Positions 49,286 to 52,050 of a DNA stretch of 52,050 bases are shown here, piece by piece. The notes under the pieces are model-generated. The model was not told the origin of the DNA. It did not search any database and was given only the letters and a program-made list of their open reading frames with translations. Origin of the DNA: a virus; the IMG/VR virus record IMGVR_UViG_3300010412_000022, positions 1 through 52,050 of that record. The stretch is one strand, 5' to 3'. The stretch's first letter is position 1. The number at the start of each line of letters is the position of its first letter. A program made the translations under genes and the position numbers.

Positions 49286-49727
49286 TTTTGCTGACGACCT
49301 AGAGGTTTCCAGACAGACGGAATACCAGATAGGTCAATTGCTTGAGCAGAAAATGCAGTATGTTGTCAAGTCATATAATGACAATGCCAAGTACGATATT
49401 CTGGTCGAGGATAGAAATGGGGTTCCTTTGGCTATCGAGATAAAGGAAGACTTCATGTCGGCAAAGACAGGTAATGTGGCTGTCGAGTTTTCGTGCCGTG
49501 GCAAGCCATCCGGAATTGAGTCAAGCGAGTCTCATATATACATCTACAAGATATGGTTCAATGAAACTGACTTTGGTGTATATTGGATGCCGACCGAAAG
49601 ACTTAAAGGAATTATCAAAGACAAGAACTATTTCAGGATAGTGTCTGGTGGTGACAAGGGCAGTAATACCCAAATGTATCTGTTTCGATTGAATGAATTT
49701 GAACAACACTGTTTGAGGTTAGCCTGA
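49272..49727 (+). CDS. PD-(D/E)XK nuclease-like protein
   Basis: The 151-residue product has KYDILVEDRNGVPLAIEIKED with D42, E56 and K58, the core of the PD-(D/E)XK fold, and an N-terminal E in the first helix. Small proteins of this kind occur in many phages. They may be structure-specific or restriction-like nucleases. The ATG overlaps the preceding gene by 14 bases. Confidence 0.75.
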   Translation: MGNYNFADDLEVSRQTEYQIGQLLEQKMQYVVKSYNDNAKYDILVEDRNGVPLAIEIKEDFMSAKTGNVAVEFSCRGKPSGIESSESHIYIYKIWFNETDFGVYWMPTERLKGIIKDKNYFRIVSGGDKGSNTQMYLFRLNEFEQHCLRLA

Positions 49728-49927
49728 TGAAAAAAATTATTGTCGCATTGGCTCTTGCGTTAGCCATAGCTCCTGCACACGCATGGGTGTGCGAGGCGCG
49801 TTCAAATAGCGCGTGGGGTATCGGAAGCCATTGGGATTTGAATACCGCAGCACAGATTGCATTACAAGCCTGTGCAGTGAACACGCCACGATGGGATATG
49901 TGTGTGATAATAAGGTGTGAACCTTAA
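49727..49927 (+). CDS. Small exported Cys-rich protein
   Basis: The 66-residue product starts with a clear signal peptide (MKKIIVALALALAIAPAHA, cleavage after AHA). The mature 47 residues contain four Cys and the pattern SNSAWGIGSHWDLNTAAQIALQAC, which recalls DUF4189-type exported proteins of bacteria. It is probably periplasmic with two disulfides. This would be an uncommon cargo for a T4-like phage. Confidence 0.75.
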   Translation: MKKIIVALALALAIAPAHAWVCEARSNSAWGIGSHWDLNTAAQIALQACAVNTPRWDMCVIIRCEP

Positions 49928-49928
49928 T

Positions 49929-49988
49929 AGTCCAAAGTGAAAAAAAGATATTGACCTGATGGTGATGATGCATATATAATTCTCACCA
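49929..49988 (+). promoter_or_regulatory. Promoter with inverted upstream box, before tRNA-Ser
   Basis: AGTCCAAAG (49929-49937), 13 bases, TTGACC -35 (49951-49956), TATAAT (49975-49980). TGGTGA and TCACCA flank the -10. tRNA-Ser starts 29 bases later. Confidence 0.75.
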
Positions 49989-50008
49989 ACAAAGCAAGCA
50001 AGTTTTTT

Positions 50009-50097
50009 GGAAGGTGGCGTACATGGTGTACAAACAGCCTTGAAAACTGTCGCCATCGTTAGTAGCGATGATGGTTCGAATCCTTCACCTTCCGCCA
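50009..50097 (+). tRNA. tRNA-Ser(TGA)
   Basis: Acceptor GGAAGGT/ACCTTCC, anticodon loop CTTGAAA on ACAGC/ACTGT (one C-A), a long variable arm with CATCG/CGATG as expected for Ser, T loop TTCGAAT, G and CCA. Confidence 0.85.
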
Positions 50098-50116
50098 ATA
50101 ACGGATTCAATGAGTG

Positions 50117-50177
50117 AGTCCAAAGAATAAAAAGGGAGTTGACGAGAAATAAACCGTTGTGTATAATTCTCGACAAC
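50117..50177 (+). promoter_or_regulatory. Strong sigma70-like promoter with inverted upstream box
   Basis: AGTCCAAAG (50117-50125), 13 bases, TTGACG (50139-50144), exactly 17 bases, TATAAT (50162-50167). GTTGACGAGAA (50138-50148) and TTCTCGACAAC (50167-50177) are an inverted repeat with one mismatch. Confidence 0.85.
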
Positions 50178-50230
50178 AAGCAAGAAAAGTTTTGGGGCAT
50201 AGCCCAGATAAACGCAGTAATGCGCGAAAG

Positions 50231-50365
50231 ATGGAAAGCCAACATACCATCGCCATGAAAATGGTCAACCTATGCAAGCCGAGACACCATAGAGACTTCA
50301 TTCCGGTGAAGTTCGGTGATGAAGCTGAGAGTAAAGAAGACGAAATAACCAAAGGTCTTTGTTGA
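50231..50365 (+). CDS. Possible small protein
   Basis: From ATG 50231 a 44-residue frame reads MESQHTIAMKMVNLCKPRHH and on to a TGA, with a protein-like composition. The only Shine-Dalgarno candidate is CGAAAG right before ATG, which is weak. The frame lies about 60 bases inside the transcript of the preceding promoter. It may instead be part of a structured RNA (note the CGCA-GTAA-TGCG hairpin upstream). Confidence 0.35.
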   Translation: MESQHTIAMKMVNLCKPRHHRDFIPVKFGDEAESKEDEITKGLC

Positions 50366-50602
50366 AGCATCGGGAGGTGTGGATTCACTCAATCCAATCA
50401 GCGAACCATCAGTGTCAAAGGGTAGGGTAACTGTCAGAACCTTAGCGGGTAAAGGCTATTATCCAGTTTGATAGTTTCATTGTTCCGGCAGTGAATCTTG
50501 AAAGACGGTAAGATTAGGTTTAGCGACTGAAATTACATGAGGCGTGTGGCATTTTGTAGCCCAAAAGGTTATGAAACCACGGCAACGCACGTCTTGGTTG
50601 GT
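50366..50602 (+). other. Hairpin-rich stretch of unknown function before a tRNA
   Basis: No convincing gene is seen. Local hairpins include AATCTT/AAGATT (near 50495-50520), GGTT-ATGA-AACC and the outer pairing GTGG/CCAC with GCGT/ACGC (50545-50590). CTTAGCGGGT at 50441-50450 recurs at 50803-50812. It could be a structured RNA leading into the tRNA-like gene at 50603. Confidence 0.4.
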
Positions 50603-50702
50603 AACGACTTAGCTCAATTGGTAGAGCAATTGCATTTGAAAGCAATAGGTTGGTGGTTCGATTCCATCATCGTATACTAAAATAAACGGAAAGTCGTTGC
50701 CG
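50603..50702 (+). tRNA. Interrupted tRNA-like gene with 8-base anticodon loop
   Basis: D arm GCTC-AATTGGTA-GAGC and T arm GGTGG-TTCGATT-CCATC are normal. The anticodon stem ATTGC/GCAAT encloses ATTTGAAA, eight bases. The 5' acceptor AACGACT does not pair with the bases after the T stem but pairs fully with AGTCGTT 23 bases later (50692-50698), followed by G and CCG. Phe (GAA) is the likeliest origin. It may be a pseudogene or need processing. Confidence 0.55.
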
Positions 50703-51065
50703 GTGTGTAGTGAAAGCAACTTAATGCCTGACAGTTTACTGAATCAGGTGGTTTCAAAGCTCCCAAGGCTGAGAGACTTTTGGTAGAATACGCACGTTGA
50801 ATCTTAGCGGGTTCTTTACAGGGGTAAAACCTTGACGGTAGGAACAAACCAGAGTAGCTGCACATGACAGTAGAATCGCCTCTACTATAAAAAGGCAGTT
50901 GTGGCAGGATAGTCTCATGAGAGACTGGATAAGTTTCCAATGTAGGGTTGGTAGCCTTGCAGTACAGAAACGAAAGACCTGCTGGTTAGGCTGTAATCTC
51001 AAGCCAAACACCTTAGACTGTTTTTCATAACACTTCCTGTGAGTTTTATGATAAAGAGTTTCAAT
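50703..51065 (+). other. Hairpin-rich stretch of unknown function
   Basis: No gene of support is seen in these 363 bases. Strong local hairpins are CCTGACAGT-TT-ACTG with TCAGG (50725-50750), TTTAC-AGGG-GTAAA (50814-50828), and AGTCTC-ATGA-GAGACT (50911-50926). GAGACT at 50772 could pair with AGTCTC at 50911, as the P7 helix does in group I introns, but other intron elements were not found. Confidence 0.4.
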
Positions 51066-51141
51066 GCGGATGTAGGCGAATGGCATAGCTATCAGTCTTA
51101 GAAACTGAGTTCTGTGGGTTCGAGTCCCACCATCCGTACCA
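51066..51141 (+). tRNA. tRNA-Leu(TAG), short variable loop
   Basis: Acceptor GCGGATG/CATCCGT, anticodon arm TCAGT-CTTAGAA-ACTGA, variable loop of five bases, T arm GTGGG-TTCGAGT-CCCAC, A and CCA. The short variable loop is unusual for Leu. Confidence 0.88.
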
Positions 51142-51433
51142 AATCCCCGATTGGCAGTTCGTAGAAATGCCCGTTTCTTGTGACGTGAAATCAAGACGCT
51201 GTAATCCATCCAGCGTGTCGTATGGGTCGTGCGGGTGTCGCGTAACTGATACCCAGATTTGTGGATGTTCTTTCAGAATCCTCTGTCATGACAAGACATA
51301 AAACGGTAGAGATAAGCCGCAATGCAACCACTGGCGAGTTGATACCAAGTCCTGGTGCTGGCATACCACCAGTTGATAACTTCCGGCAGGAAAGTGTCAT
51401 AAGTTGGGGAAACGAGTATGCCAAGAATTCAAT
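51142..51433 (+). other. Region between two tRNA-Leu genes, possible small ORF
   Basis: A frame from ATG 51288 (or GTG 51261) to a TAG at 51443 inside the next tRNA would encode 51 residues with the segment ATTGELIPSPGAGIPPVDNF. No ribosome binding site is visible. Hairpins such as CTGGTG/CACCAG (51351-51371) also occur. I cannot decide between a small gene and structured RNA. Confidence 0.3.
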
Positions 51434-51510
51434 GCGGGCGTAGCGCAATTGGTAGAGGCGCTGTCTTCAAACGGCAGATGTTGTGAGTTCGAATCTCACC
51501 GCCCGCACCA
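51434..51510 (+). tRNA. tRNA-Leu(CAA), short variable loop
   Basis: Acceptor GCGGGCG/CGCCCGC, anticodon arm CTGTC-TTCAAAC-GGCAG, T arm GTGAG-TTCGAAT-CTCAC, A and CCA. The variable loop has five bases. Confidence 0.88.
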
Positions 51511-51517
51511 AATGATG

Positions 51518-51594
51518 CTGGCATAGCCCAACTGGTAGAGGTCGCAGGCTTAAACCCTGACGTGTTATGAGTTCGAATCTCATTGCCAGTACCA
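51518..51594 (+). tRNA. tRNA-Leu(TAA), short variable loop
   Basis: Acceptor GCTGGCA/TGCCAGT, anticodon loop CTTAAAC on GCAGG/CCTGA, T arm ATGAG-TTCGAAT-CTCAT, A and CCA. It has a short variable loop like the two other Leu tRNAs here. Confidence 0.9.
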
Positions 51595-51611
51595 ACCAAG
51601 GTGATAATGAA

Positions 51612-51899
51612 ATGAGTGATAATGTCGTAAGTCTTGATGAATTCAGAAAAAGGAAACAGGCTAAAAAGGATTGTGACCGATTTGTTGCCAACTGGTCTTT
51701 CCAATTTGATTATGACTATGAGAATCCAATAGTCGAAGCCGATGATGTGCAGACCGATGATGATTATGATGACCCATGGCTCTATAGTGCGGGTTGGCAT
51801 ACTGGTGATACAGTCACCTTTGAGGACAAGATTAATGGGATGGATGCGGTCATTACATTCCATGACGTAAATCTGGATGACATTCCAGACGAAGAATAG
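51612..51899 (+). CDS. Small acidic unknown protein
   Basis: ATG 51612 follows CCAAGGTGATAATGAA. The 95-residue product starts MSDNVVSLDEFRKRKQAKK, a pattern common to small phage proteins, and is then rich in Asp/Tyr (FDYDYENPIVEADDVQTDDD) with an EE end. The function is unknown. Acidic small proteins can be DNA mimics, but nothing here proves that. Confidence 0.7.
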   Translation: MSDNVVSLDEFRKRKQAKKDCDRFVANWSFQFDYDYENPIVEADDVQTDDDYDDPWLYSAGWHTGDTVTFEDKINGMDAVITFHDVNLDDIPDEE

Positions 51900-51900
51900 A

Positions 51901-51932
51901 CGCGGGTTAGCTAAACTGGAAAAGCTAAAATG
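51901..51932 (+). other. 5' half of a tRNA-like sequence
   Basis: CGCGGGT, TA and a D arm GCT-AAACTGGAAA-AGC resemble the first 27 bases of a tRNA. No anticodon arm follows; the late promoter and HNH-type gene begin instead. It may be a tRNA split by the insertion or a remnant. Confidence 0.4.
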
Positions 51933-51972
51933 TATAAATACCATTAGTATTCCAATTTTGGAGAATGGTATG
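51933..51972 (+). promoter_or_regulatory. Late promoter overlapping a start-codon hairpin
   Basis: TATAAATA (51933-51940) overlaps ATACCATT (51938-51945), whose complement AATGGTAT (51964-51971) covers the first two bases of ATG 51970. GGAG lies at the edge of the loop. Late transcripts would start after the 5' arm. Confidence 0.65.
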
Positions 51973-52050
51973 AAATACAGTAAAGAACGACTACAAGAAG
52001 CCGTGAACAATTCATATAGTTATGCTGGAGTTATTAGAGAACTTGGTTTA
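51970..52050 (+). CDS. HNH-type homing endonuclease, N-terminus (3' end outside window)
   Basis: Only 27 codons are visible, MKYSKERLQEAVNNSYSYAG and VIRELGL. This is the N-terminal helix-turn-helix of a family of HNH endonucleases known from phages and bacteria (start MKYTKE-LE-AV--S-S-A-V-R-LGL). The catalytic part would lie beyond the window. The hairpin and late promoter at its start support a homing-type gene. Confidence 0.6.
   Translation, partial: MKYSKERLQEAVNNSYSYAGVIRELGL

Noticed and set aside
50159-50230. GTG start giving a 68-residue protein
   Set aside because: The GTG overlaps the -10 of a strong promoter, so it would not be in that transcript.
50603-50702. The 8-base-loop tRNA as the suppressor that decodes the gp47 shift (TTTC)
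   Set aside because: The loop geometry does not place a GAAA anticodon in the normal position, and the tRNA itself may be non-functional; the link is too speculative.
50770-50920. Group I intron based on GAGACT/AGTCTC pairing
   Set aside because: No convincing P, Q or P3 elements and no interrupted exon pair that would fit; a local hairpin explains AGTCTC-ATGA-GAGACT.
38671-52050. CRISPR array in the tRNA region
   Set aside because: The repeated similarity comes from tRNA D and T arms; no regular repeat-spacer pattern is present.

Overview
The window is part of the genome of a large T4-like myovirus. All genes found read on the plus strand. The left side holds the T4-like virion module in this order: gp8-like baseplate wedge (cut by the window), a giant DUF4815-type protein, two sister fibre-like proteins, small tail genes, gp13, gp14, gp15, terminase gp16 and gp17, tail sheath gp18, tail tube gp19, portal gp20, prohead core gp67/gp68, protease gp21, scaffold gp22 and major capsid gp23. 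The replication and recombination module follows: uvsY, uvsW, late sigma factor gp55, and the Mre11/Rad50-like pair gp47/gp46. The host cannot be named from sequence alone. A circularly permuted tmRNA gene fits hosts whose own tmRNA is permuted (alpha- or betaproteobacteria, cyanobacteria), but this is only a hint.

Layout: 1-19430 is a dense run of tail, neck and terminase genes with overlapping or nearly abutting frames. From 21100 to 29950 the late genes stand in small units, most with a TATAAATA-like late promoter, and two bona fide terminators frame gp20 and gp23. 29923-38670 holds recombination and transcription genes plus small accessory genes (RyR domain, MazG-like, DUF458). From 38671 to the end is an accessory region with about 24 tRNA or tRNA-like genes, small unknown genes, a permuted tmRNA, homing-endonuclease remnants and unexplained structured RNA.

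Two promoter systems are visible. Late units carry TATAAATA or close variants, which fits the gp55 sigma factor encoded here. Units for uvsY, gp55 and the tRNA clusters carry another design: a TTGGAC box directly before a -35-like hexamer, 16-18 bases, then TATAMT. A second form has the same box inverted 13 bases upstream of the -35. Several of these promoters also have an inverted repeat whose right arm starts at the -10.

The most interesting observations are: a hammerhead-ribozyme core whose predicted cleavage site is exactly the 5' end of tRNA-Tyr; a permuted tmRNA with an ALAA-ending tag; gp47 split by a +1 frameshift at TTT-CGG right behind a perfect ribosome binding site; two HNH-type genes whose start codons lie in hairpins overlapped by a late promoter, as in the known I-TevI arrangement; several rearranged or interrupted tRNAs; and about 1 kb of hairpin-rich sequence around the last tRNAs with no clear genes.
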